Assembly: GCA_025937115.1 (NCBI GenBank)
Contig: JAICSB010000023.1
Coordinates: 1 to 16,923, forward strand
Length of the DNA: 16,923 nt
Direction of reading: 5' to 3'
From: Pseudonocardiaceae bacterium
GTDB taxonomy: Bacteria; Actinomycetota; Actinomycetes; Mycobacteriales; Pseudonocardiaceae
Shown piece after piece: positions 1-6,656 of the stretch (within the stretch, counting starts at the first letter, position 1; every line of letters begins with the position of its first letter). The translations under genes were made by a program, and so were the position numbers. Below the pieces are notes generated by a model. That model saw only the letters and a list, made by a program, of their open reading frames with translations. It had not been told where the DNA came from and did not search any database.

Positions 1-56
1 CAGCCAAGGGCGCGACGTAGGACACCTGAACGGTCACCTGCTCGATGCTGCTCATG
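1..56 (-). CDS. Possible 5' end of a gene leaving the window (partial)
   Basis: An ATG at 56 on the minus strand opens a frame beginning MSSIEQVTVQVSYVAPLA that stays open to the window edge. The peptide composition is protein-like and third positions are GC-rich. It starts 11 nt after the stop of the small minus-strand ORF at 68-253, as an operon partner would. No clear Shine-Dalgarno sequence is visible. Only about 18 codons can be seen, so no family can be named. Confidence 0.3.
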
Positions 57-67
57 TCCACTAGGGG

Positions 68-253
68 TCACTGCCCACCGCGCCGAGCCGAGTCCTGTAT
101 GTATGTGACCACCATCCACAGGCCTGCCGCAACACCCATACCGCACGGTCGCCAACCGGTCGCGCCGGGTGATTGCCACGGCGCCAGCGCCCCGATCAAG
201 ATCCACAGCGCATCAATGCGACCGGCATGCCTCCGTAGCGCAAGACGATGCAT
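68..253 (-). CDS. Possible small membrane protein (about 61 aa)
   Basis: A minus-strand frame runs from ATG 253 (or TTG 277) to a TGA at 68. It contains two hydrophobic stretches, one around DALWILIGALAPW and one around GMGVAAGLWMVVTYIQ, followed by a basic tail, so it would be a small two-helix membrane protein. Third-position GC is moderately high. It sits directly upstream of the possible start codon at 56 on the same strand. It may instead be the 3' end of a larger broken gene, because hydrophobic, aromatic-rich reading continues on this strand further upstream (about 408-504) in another frame. No family recognised. Confidence 0.3.
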   Translation of the reverse strand: MHRLALRRHAGRIDALWILIGALAPWQSPGATGWRPCGMGVAAGLWMVVTYIQDSARRGGQ

Positions 254-289
254 ACCTGACTTCGCCGCTATCGCCAAGCCGGCTCTTCG

Positions 290-600
290 CCCATGCCCGC
301 GCTATCCCGCTGACCCTGACCCCTATCCAACGCGCCGTCTTCGCGGCGCCCGCCTGCCTCCGATGGCGGGTCGTCACGTCCGCGACTACTACAAGACCTC
401 CGCCCCACCCCGTGGCCCTCGGTCGGCAACGGACCCACCCATCGGAACTGGATGCCCAGCCAGGAGGAGAACCACAGAATGGTTCCCACGTTCACGAAGT
501 AACCGATCGATCAGGGAGGCGCCAAGCTCTACTCCGGCAGCATCGCCACGCCTACGCCGCAGACCTTCAACGTGGCCTCCACGTTTGACACCACGTGATC
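290..600. other. Unresolved broken coding stretch
   Basis: Protein-like reading is visible on both strands and no frame is clean. On the plus strand an ATG at 364 starts MAGRHVRDYYKTSA. The reading then has to shift frame near 405-421 to continue through NWMPSQEENHRMVPTFTK, a TAA, and GGAKLYSGSIATPTPQTF to a TGA near 597, with very high third-position GC. On the minus strand, about 504-408 reads IGYFVNVGTILWFSSWLG, hydrophobic and equally GC-rich at third positions. One strand is probably a decayed gene and the other its antisense shadow; I cannot say which. No family recognised. Confidence 0.3.
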
Positions 601-610
601 GAGTTGCACT

Positions 611-639
611 CTCACCCTGGAAGTGTCTTCCAGGGTGAG
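611..639 (-). terminator. Perfect 13-bp hairpin just 3' of the tRNA-Thr remnant
   Basis: CTCACCCTGGAAG and its exact reverse complement flank the 3-nt loop TGT. The hairpin lies 3 bases beyond the CCA end of the tRNA-Thr remnant on the minus strand, where a tRNA terminator is expected. No T-tract follows, but actinobacterial terminators often lack one. This suggests the DNA on this side is the original chromosomal downstream flank of the tRNA gene. Confidence 0.55.
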
Positions 640-642
640 AGG

Positions 643-687
643 TGGAGCCGCCTCGGGGAATCGAACCCCGGACCTGCTCATTACGAG
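643..687 (-). other. 3' half of a tRNA-Thr(CGU) gene; likely att-site remnant
   Basis: Read on the minus strand, the order is: anticodon loop CTCGTAA (anticodon CGT), stem strand TGAGC, variable AGGTC, T stem CGGGG, T loop TTCGATT, CCCCG, acceptor 3' strand AGGCGGC, discriminator T and encoded CCA. All element lengths are canonical. The 5' half is not there: the anticodon stem does not pair (GCCTC faces TGAGC), no GCCGCCT acceptor strand follows, and only a weak D-arm resemblance (GGTACAGC) can be seen. An intact anticodon-to-CCA segment is the usual target copy duplicated by tRNA-specific integrases. With this orientation the displaced copy faces chromosome on the left and the inserted element on the right (688 onward). 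A plain decayed tRNA gene is the alternative. Confidence 0.7.
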
Positions 688-984
688 GAGGCTGTACCAC
701 GCCTACTACAGCATCTACCAGCGACAACAATTGCAGTTCTCACACCTTTGGGTGCAGTAAGCGGCACCGTGAGACCTGAGCCCGCACCACGTTTGATACC
801 CACGCTGGGGCGTCAGCGCATGCTCAGATGATCCTCGTATACGAAGAGGGCCTTTCCCACGTCGACTGGGTGATATGCCCACTGAACGCGCACGGGAAGT
901 GCTGGGCGCCATCGGCGGATCGGAATCGTTTCACCCGGCGCGATATTCCACTCCCACCGCGGCAGTAACTACCCGTCGAGGGTG
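688..984. other. No gene recognised
   Basis: This stretch lies between the tRNA remnant and the IS3 relic. A short plus-strand frame runs through the tRNA remnant and ends at a TAA near 760. It has no recognisable family and is too short to call. No integrase fragment, repeat or promoter stands out. Confidence 0.4.
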
Positions 985-1214
985 TTCGCCGAGACTCAAT
1001 AACGCCCTGGCCGAGTCGTTCTCGCTGCACTCAATATCGAACGCGTCCATTGCACGGCGTACCTCACTCAGCAACGCGCCATGACGGACGTTGCGCGCTA
1101 TATCGAGTTTCGTTATAATGTTCAATGGCCCACTCGGGGCTCGACCACAAGAGTCCTAATGAAGTCTACGCCGAGCACTTGAACGATAGCTTCCAGCATA
1201 AAATAGCTCACTAA
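985..1214 (+). mobile_element. IS3-family transposase (OrfB) C-terminal relic
   Basis: The decayed 3' end of an IS3-family DDE transposase, readable only by switching frames. The first frame gives NNALAESF (from 998), the hallmark block around the catalytic Glu of IS3 OrfB. After a frameshift the reading continues as ERVHCTAYLTQQ and DVARYIEF, equivalent to the usual ER.H...YLT...A..DVA.YIE block. After a second frameshift near 1125 it ends HSGLDHKSPNEVYAEHLNDS and a TAA at 1212-1214. The first two catalytic Asp regions are absent, so it is a fragment and not functional. The hydrolase gene starts 54 bp downstream, so the leftover IS end may now form part of that gene's upstream region. Confidence 0.8.
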
Positions 1215-1267
1215 ACAGCAGTCCAGAAAAGGCGGGGCCGCTCACACAGCGCGGAGAGGAGCAGCGG

Positions 1268-1984
1268 ATGGCGACGATGGTGCTGGTGGCCGGGGCCTGG
1301 CTCGGTGGCTGGGCCTGGGAGCGGGTCACACCGAAACTGGTGGCTGCGGGCCACAATGTGTATCCGTTGACGCTGACTGGGTTAGGTGACCGGGCCCACT
1401 TGTCCTCGCCCCAAATCACGCTGAGCACGCATGTCACCGACATCGTCTCGGCGATTGAGTACGCCGACCTCCACGACGTCGTGTTGGTGGCGCACTCCTA
1501 CTCGGGCGTGCCCGCGACCATCGCAGCCAACCTGATCCCGGACCGGATCAGCCGTGTGGTTTACGTGGCTGCGGTGGTGGCGCCAGCCGGCCGATCGCTG
1601 TTCGATGTCTTTCCGCCCGCCGCTGCGCAGGCGTTCCAGCAGTTGGCCGATGCCGACGGTGATGGCTGGCTGTTGCCGATGTTCAACGATGACATGCTGG
1701 ACGCCTTCGCCGGTGCCCACGGCCTGTCGATGCAGGACCGTAGGTGGTTGCGCGCACGTGCGGCTGGCCAACCGATCGCCACCTACGGCGAGCTGGCGCC
1801 CGCCGATCTGAGCGCTGTGGGATCGTTGCCGCGCACCTACATCCTGTGCACCGGTGACCCGGGGCTCCCGCTCCCGGCTGGCGTCGAAGTCGTCAAGTTC
1901 GAGGCTGGCCACTGGCCGATGGCCTCCAAGCCAGCTGAGTTGGCGGCACTGCTGAGCCGCATCGTCACGGTGCCCGATGATTGA
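1268..1984 (+). CDS. Alpha/beta-fold hydrolase (esterase-like)
   Basis: A 238-residue soluble alpha/beta hydrolase of the small esterase/hydroxynitrile-lyase-like group (EstC/SABP2 type). The N-terminus has the first beta strand and oxyanion region (VLVAGAWLGGWAWE). The nucleophile elbow AHSYSG places Ser77, with Asp197 (CTGDPG) and His215 (GHWPM) completing a visible triad, so the enzyme looks catalytically complete. The length is normal for the family. The ATG at 1268 is preceded by GAGAGGAG (1254-1261) at good spacing, which fixes the start. It stands alone, downstream of an IS3 relic and 185 bp ahead of the cyclase gene on the same strand. Substrate cannot be told from sequence; small esters or lactones are typical of relatives. 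No signal peptide is seen. Confidence 0.9.
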   Translation: MATMVLVAGAWLGGWAWERVTPKLVAAGHNVYPLTLTGLGDRAHLSSPQITLSTHVTDIVSAIEYADLHDVVLVAHSYSGVPATIAANLIPDRISRVVYVAAVVAPAGRSLFDVFPPAAAQAFQQLADADGDGWLLPMFNDDMLDAFAGAHGLSMQDRRWLRARAAGQPIATYGELAPADLSAVGSLPRTYILCTGDPGLPLPAGVEVVKFEAGHWPMASKPAELAALLSRIVTVPDD

Positions 1985-2005
1985 CCGGGCCTTCCCATGC
2001 CTGTT

Positions 2006-2035
2006 CCGCTTAGCCAGTGCCGAATCCCGCTTAGC
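2006..2035 (+). repeat. Two CCGCTTAGC copies, 21-bp period
   Basis: CCGCTTAGC occurs at 2006-2014 and 2027-2035, exactly 21 bp (two helical turns) apart. The second copy forms the palindrome CCGC-TTA-GCGG. The pair lies between the hydrolase stop and the cyclase start. The phasing would suit a dimeric regulator, but a chance repeat in GC-rich DNA is possible. Confidence 0.3.
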
Positions 2036-2169
2036 GGTGGCCAGCATTTCCTTCGGGCAGCGCCAGGGCCTTGCAAGTCTTGCGGTGTCAAGGTTCGTAA
2101 GATCGGTGTGCAGTGAGTGCTCCTCCTGTTCAACGGTTGATCAACAGAGGTGGCGGGGGGTGGCGTGCG

Positions 2170-5100
2170 ATGTTGTGCGCCGATTGCGGGTTCGCTAACC
2201 CGGACACAGGTCGGTTCTGCGGCCAGTGCGGCTGCAGGATCGCTTCGTGCGAGCGCGCTGCCGTCGGCGAACGCCGGCAACTTACGGTCATGTTCTGTGA
2301 CCTCGAGGGATCAACCGCTCTCTCCCAGCGGCTGGATCCCGAAGACCTACGCGATATCCTCCGTTCTTACTACGATGCCGTGTCTAGGTCAGTGTCGGCG
2401 TTGGATGGCCACGTGTCCCAGTACCTGGGTGACGGTGCCTTGGTGTTCTTCGGTTATCCCCACGCCCACGAGGACGATCCGCAACGAGCGGTATGGGCTG
2501 GTCTCGCGCTTTTGGCCGAAGTCTCCGTCCTGAATGAGGATTTTGCTCGACGCTATGAGCTCTGCGTGAGCGTTCGTATCGGCATCCACACGGGTCCGGT
2601 CGTTGCTGGTGACGTCAGCGCCAGTCAGGAAAAGGCCGTGGTGACGGCCGTAGGACCGACCACGAACATCGCCGCCCGCGTACAAGAGGCCGCTCCCTCC
2701 AATGGCGTGGCGATCACCCTTGCCACTCGCCGGCTCTTGGGCCATCACTTCGTGCTCGAACCCCTCGGCGCCCGAATCCTGAAGGGCATCGCTGAACCGA
2801 TCGAGCTCTTTCATGTCAGAGGCGGCAAGGAAGCCGGCACCGACGGTGTCCGCGCCCTTCGCCACACCGACGGCGGGCTGGTAGGAAGGGCGGGTGAGAT
2901 GGACCGCCTGCGCGAGCGTTGGCAGCTCGTACAAGCTGGCGGTGGCGAGGTCGTCTTAATCGGCGGTGAGCCGGGGATTGGGAAGACCAGGCTGGTGCAC
3001 GCCCTCGGACAGCATGTACTTGACGATGGCGGTGTGCGCCTTAGTTGTCAGTGCTCGCCCTATCACAATACGAGTGCTTTCTATCCCGTCATCCGGTTGA
3101 TTGATGACCTACTGGGTCTCGACCGCTACGCGCACGCTGAGCGCACTCTCCAGCGTCTGGAGGTTGGACTGCGGAAGCTTGGCTTCTCCGTTCCCCAAGA
3201 CGTGCCGCCGTTCGCCGCGCTCATGATGGTGGAATTGCCGAGCGATTACCAGGCCCGGCCTTTGCGCCCAAACCAACTGCGACAAGCCAGCATCGAATCT
3301 GCGGTTCGGCTGCTCACCCGGATTTCGCAACTCACCCCGACATTGCTCGCAGTGGAAGACCTGCACTGGTCTGATGCTTCAACAACCGAGTTTATCGGTC
3401 TCCTTCTGGAGCACCCGATCCCACGCATGCTTGTCGTCGTGACTTTTCGGCCCGAGTTCTCGCCGCCTTGGCCGACGAGGCCATGGCTGGAGCTTTCGCT
3501 TCCACGCCTGGTCGATGATGCGGTGGAGGCCCTAGTGGTCCGTGTGGCAGGGGCGGGTGTGCCCCGTGAGGTCGTCAATCAGGTGCAGGTCAAGACTGAC
3601 GGTGTACCGCTATTCGTCGAGGAGCTGACCGAGATGATCCTAAACTCGGGGGCACTCCGACGGCTGAACGGTTCCTTCGAGCTGGTCGGTTCGTTGCCAA
3701 TTCACGAGATCCCGACCACGCTTAAAGATCTGCTGATGGCGCGCCTGGACAGGCTCGCCACGTTGAAGCCGCTCGCCCAAATCGCCGCTGTGCTTGGCAG
3801 AGAGTTCAGCCTCGAGCTGCTTCAGGCCGTCTCCCCCTATAACCAGGTCACAACCGCGAAGGGTCTGACCCAACTAATGAACTCCGGAGTGCTCAGATCC
3901 GAGGTCAGCCCAGCTAGCCAATCCGCCTATGCGTTCAACCATGCCCCCATCCGAGATGCAGCGCACGACACCTCCCCGAGGAAGGGACCCAGCCCACCTG
4001 GGGAGGTTGAGCTCCTCTCCGAGGAGGTGGCGGCCCAGACCAGCTACACGTTCAAACATATCCTCATCCGGGAGGCGGCCTACGAGTCCCTACTCAAGGC
4101 CACCCGCCGTGATTATCACGAGCGGGTGACGGAGGTGCTGATTGAACGCTTCGCCGAGCTGAGCGAGGCTCGCCCGGAACTCCTCGCCCATCACCTTAGC
4201 GAGGCTGGCTTGTTGGACGAGGCCATTTCCTACTGGCAGAAGGCGGCGGTCCAAGCCGTGGCCCGCTCGGCCAACGTGGAGGCGATAATGCATCTGGAGA
4301 AGGGGTTAGAACTTATCGCTAAGCTCTCCGAAGGCCCGGAGCGGGCCCAAAAAGAGCTTACGGCTCTCGTCACGTTGGCTAGCCCCCTTATTTCCCTAGA
4401 GGGCCACTCATCGGAGAAGGTGGGAATCCTGTGTGCACGGATCCGGAAGTTGTGCCGGCAACTGGGGGGTCGGCCGGAGCTCTTCCCCGCGCTCTTCGCT
4501 TTAGTTGGATTCTCCCTCACGAGAGGTGAGTTCGAGGTGGCGACCGAAGCGGGGATTAACCTCCTCGCCGTGGCTCAGGAGACTCGAGACTCGGGGCTGT
4601 TCATAGTAGGAAGCTTCGCGCTCGGGGCGACCCTCTACTACCGAGGCGAATCAGCCGCGGCCCGGGACCACCTCGAGCGAGGCGTCGGCACTTATCAACC
4701 CGAGGCGCACAGCTCCCTACGCTTTCAGTACCTGTTCGATCCAGGAGTGGGTTGCCGACGGGTACTTGCCGTAGTTCTGTGGCTACTCGGCCACCCTGAT
4801 CAGTCCCTCCGGCACAGCTCGGAAGCGCTTGCCCTAGCCAGGGCTCAGCGGCACCCGTATGGTCTGGCCGCGGCCTTCCTTTTTGCGGCCGTGCTCCACC
4901 AATACCGTAGAGAGGCAGGCTTAGTCCGCCGACATGCCGAAGCGGCGATGGCCATCTCGGGCGAGTACGGCTTCCCGTATTGGTCACACTGGGCGAGGAT
5001 CCTCCGGGACTGGGCGCTGGTCGAACAAGCCGCCGCGCTTGCATCCCGCAACGACCTCGCCAGCGCCGTTGACGACCTTAACGCTAGCGTGAGCGCCTAC

Positions 5101-5529
5101 CAGCAGACAGGGCCCGGGGCGTTCCAACCCTACTGGATGGGTCTCCTCGCCGAGGCGCACCAGCAGACGGGCCAGGTCGAGCAGGGTCTCTCGCATGCAA
5201 CTCGCGCTCTGAGCATGGTTGAGCGCAGCGGCGAGCGAGTCTGGGAAGCCGAGCTGCGCCGAATCCGAGGGGAACTCCTCCTTGACACCTCAAGGGCTAA
5301 CGCCGCCGAAGCCGAGATCTGCTTCCGTCAGGCGCTAGACGTCGCGGCTGTCCAAGGCGCCAAGGCTTTAGGCCTGCGAGCAGCGACCAGCCTGGCTCGA
5401 CTCCTGCAACAACAGGGTCGCGCGGGGCGGGGCCGAGCCGTGCTGGCCGCTATGTATGGTCAATTCACCGAAGGATTCGACACCCTAGACCTCAGGGCCG
5501 CCAAAACTCTACTCAAGGAGCTAACCTAA
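2170..5529 (+). CDS. Zinc-ribbon / class III cyclase / AAA ATPase / TPR regulator
   Basis: A 1119-residue multidomain signalling protein. It opens with a zinc ribbon (CADC...CGQC, residues 3-24), and an N-terminal Met directly before a zinc ribbon is usual in this family. I therefore prefer ATG 2170 to GTG 2113. Residues about 36-220 form a class III nucleotide cyclase domain with the metal-binding Asp motifs FCDLEGST and YLGDGALVFFG and the transition-state Asn/Arg pair in NIAAR, so activity is plausible; nucleotide specificity is not evident. A signal-transduction AAA ATPase follows, with Walker A GGEPGIGKTRL at 265-275 and Walker B LLAVEDLHW near 392-400. The rest is helical TPR-like repeat. 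Oddity: the conserved F.H..IR.AA motif occurs twice, at 587 (YAFNHAPIRDAAHD) and 626 (YTFKHILIREAAYE), as if two paralogues had been joined. No membrane segment is seen. It would make cyclic nucleotide in response to an unknown ligand. Confidence 0.9.
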   Translation: MLCADCGFANPDTGRFCGQCGCRIASCERAAVGERRQLTVMFCDLEGSTALSQRLDPEDLRDILRSYYDAVSRSVSALDGHVSQYLGDGALVFFGYPHAHEDDPQRAVWAGLALLAEVSVLNEDFARRYELCVSVRIGIHTGPVVAGDVSASQEKAVVTAVGPTTNIAARVQEAAPSNGVAITLATRRLLGHHFVLEPLGARILKGIAEPIELFHVRGGKEAGTDGVRALRHTDGGLVGRAGEMDRLRERWQLVQAGGGEVVLIGGEPGIGKTRLVHALGQHVLDDGGVRLSCQCSPYHNTSAFYPVIRLIDDLLGLDRYAHAERTLQRLEVGLRKLGFSVPQDVPPFAALMMVELPSDYQARPLRPNQLRQASIESAVRLLTRISQLTPTLLAVEDLHWSDASTTEFIGLLLEHPIPRMLVVVTFRPEFSPPWPTRPWLELSLPRLVDDAVEALVVRVAGAGVPREVVNQVQVKTDGVPLFVEELTEMILNSGALRRLNGSFELVGSLPIHEIPTTLKDLLMARLDRLATLKPLAQIAAVLGREFSLELLQAVSPYNQVTTAKGLTQLMNSGVLRSEVSPASQSAYAFNHAPIRDAAHDTSPRKGPSPPGEVELLSEEVAAQTSYTFKHILIREAAYESLLKATRRDYHERVTEVLIERFAELSEARPELLAHHLSEAGLLDEAISYWQKAAVQAVARSANVEAIMHLEKGLELIAKLSEGPERAQKELTALVTLASPLISLEGHSSEKVGILCARIRKLCRQLGGRPELFPALFALVGFSLTRGEFEVATEAGINLLAVAQETRDSGLFIVGSFALGATLYYRGESAAARDHLERGVGTYQPEAHSSLRFQYLFDPGVGCRRVLAVVLWLLGHPDQSLRHSSEALALARAQRHPYGLAAAFLFAAVLHQYRREAGLVRRHAEAAMAISGEYGFPYWSHWARILRDWALVEQAAALASRNDLASAVDDLNASVSAYQQTGPGAFQPYWMGLLAEAHQQTGQVEQGLSHATRALSMVERSGERVWEAELRRIRGELLLDTSRANAAEAEICFRQALDVAAVQGAKALGLRAATSLARLLQQQGRAGRGRAVLAAMYGQFTEGFDTLDLRAAKTLLKELT

Positions 5530-5640
5530 ACGCTTCGGACTTGAGAGTGGCATTGATGCGGGCCCGCCAACATCCGACCCCGCCCCTGGCTCGGGCCTTG
5601 ACCAGCTTAAACGCTGTTGTGCTTCCTCTCACTCATAGCC
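5530..5640. other. Short intergenic stretch after the cyclase
   Basis: The 110 bp between the cyclase stop and the readable tail of the SDR pseudogene contain no convincing terminator hairpin or gene. Confidence 0.35.
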
Positions 5641-6180
5641 CGCCGTCCCGACATAGTTTTCGGACCAGTCGGCCATCCAGCGCCGCGAGGATTCACTCGG
5701 CCGCGACCTCCGGCTCCATGCTGGTGGCGATCAGACACTCGAGCGTCGCCCGGCGCTATCCCATCGACTTCGACGGCAGGTGTCCGGTCAGCGCATCGTC
5801 ATCCGCCTGATCCAAGATGACCAGGCCCTCAGCCAGAGGTGTGCGCACGAAGCCCGGGCGAGCCACGGTCACCCCGATCGGTAACCCCATCATCTACAGC
5901 TCGCGGCGCAACGTCTCGAAGATCGCGACCACTGCGGGCTTGCTGGCGCAGTAGGGACCCCGAACGGTTTCGCCGTGAGCGCAGTCACCGAAGCGATGTT
6001 GACCACGTGTCCGGCGCCAGCCGTCACCAGATGCGGCACGAACGCCTGGATTCCATGCACCACGCCGAGCACGTTTATCGTCAGGGCGCGCTGCCAGTCC
6101 TGCGGGTCGATGCGCCACGGTTGCATGGGCCGGAGCTGAATCCGATGCTGCCACCCGCGCTGATTCGAGGTGGTCACCGA
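5641..6180 (-). pseudogene. Short-chain dehydrogenase/reductase pseudogene
   Basis: A decayed NAD(P)-dependent SDR. Reading the minus strand downward gives the helix/strand block DPQDWQRALTINVLGVVHG, then FVPHLVTAGAGHVVNIASVT (strand with active-site Ser region), then TAKPFGV. A one-base frameshift then brings in the catalytic YCASK (plus-strand 5939-5953). It continues AIFETLRREL, a TAG (5894-5896), MMGLPIGVTVARPGFVRTPL, a second TAG (5756-5758), RRATLECLIATSMEPEVAAE, a TGA (5693-5695) and ILAALDGRP. The N-terminal Rossmann glycine motif is not recognisable upstream, so the 5' end is lost or scrambled. One frameshift and three stops make it non-functional. Two of the stops are one substitution away from sense codons, which suggests gradual point decay. 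Confidence 0.8.
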
Positions 6181-6481
6181 ACAGGTTCTCCGCCACGGTG
6201 TCGCTCGTGCTGGCGCTCATCGATCTCGACGGAACACCAGTCGGCCTCATGCGGATGATCTTCTTTGGATCTCTGTCGACCCGAGACCGCCATCGACGAG
6301 ACGCAACAATGCACCTGACTTCTCGGTGCACGAGAAACCGCGCGCACGAAAGCGTCACGGATGAGAGAATCGCGGGCACGCGGCCGAGCGGGCCGACCGC
6401 TGATGTGGGGAGAACCCCCAGTGAACACAGACGGCATTGATCAGGCGGCCTTTCATCCGCCCGGTCGGCACGGTAACGTTC
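6181..6481. other. Gene-free stretch with one dyad
   Basis: No gene is recognised here. A perfect dyad TTCTCG-N5-CGAGAA lies at 6320-6336. It resembles a small repressor operator and would sit upstream of the SDR remnant on the minus strand. No family assignment is possible. Confidence 0.3.
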
Positions 6482-6625
6482 ATGCACACCGCTGAGGCTC
6501 AGCGGTGTGCCGAGCGGAATTACATCGGCCAGACGGTCAACCGCTGCGCCCGGCTGCGCGCCGTTGCGCATGGTGGCCAGGTCGTCGTTTCGGACAACTG
6601 CGAGCGTTCCGGTTCGGTGCTGTGA
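6482..6625 (+). pseudogene. Fragment of a second class III nucleotide cyclase
   Basis: About 40 codons read HTAEAQ (normally HTGEAQ), then RNYIGQTVNRCARLRAVAHG and GQVVVSD. This is the C-terminal half of a class III cyclase catalytic domain, including the transition-state Asn and Arg of VNRCAR. The sequence style is that of the cyclase domains fused to ATPase/LuxR regulators in mycobacteria, unlike the 2170-5529 cyclase, which has NIAARVQ here. The metal-binding Asp motifs and the rest of the gene are missing, and the frame ends at TGA 6623-6625, 31 nt before kpsF. It is a relic and suggests a cyclase gene once lay directly upstream of the cyclic-nucleotide-binding isomerase. Confidence 0.75.
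6484..6510. repeat. Perfect 12-bp inverted repeat, 3-nt loop
   Basis: GCACACCGCTGA, loop GGC, then TCAGCGGTGTGC form an exact palindrome within the cyclase relic, 147 bp upstream of the isomerase start. It could be an operator, a terminator-like hairpin or an accident of decay. It coincides with the HTAEAQRC codons, where the relic departs from the usual family sequence (RD expected). Confidence 0.6.
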
Positions 6626-6656
6626 AAAGGATCGCGGTGACACGGCGAGGTGGCGG

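Noticed and set aside
45..638. 197-codon plus-strand ORF at the left edge
   Set aside because: Extremely rich in Arg and Pro, as chance frames in GC-rich DNA are, and it reads through the hairpin. Only a short part (MAGRHVRDYYKTSA) looks protein-like.
1382..2047. 221-codon ORF antisense to the alpha/beta hydrolase
   Set aside because: A shadow of the real gene, whose family motifs and ribosome site are all on the plus strand.
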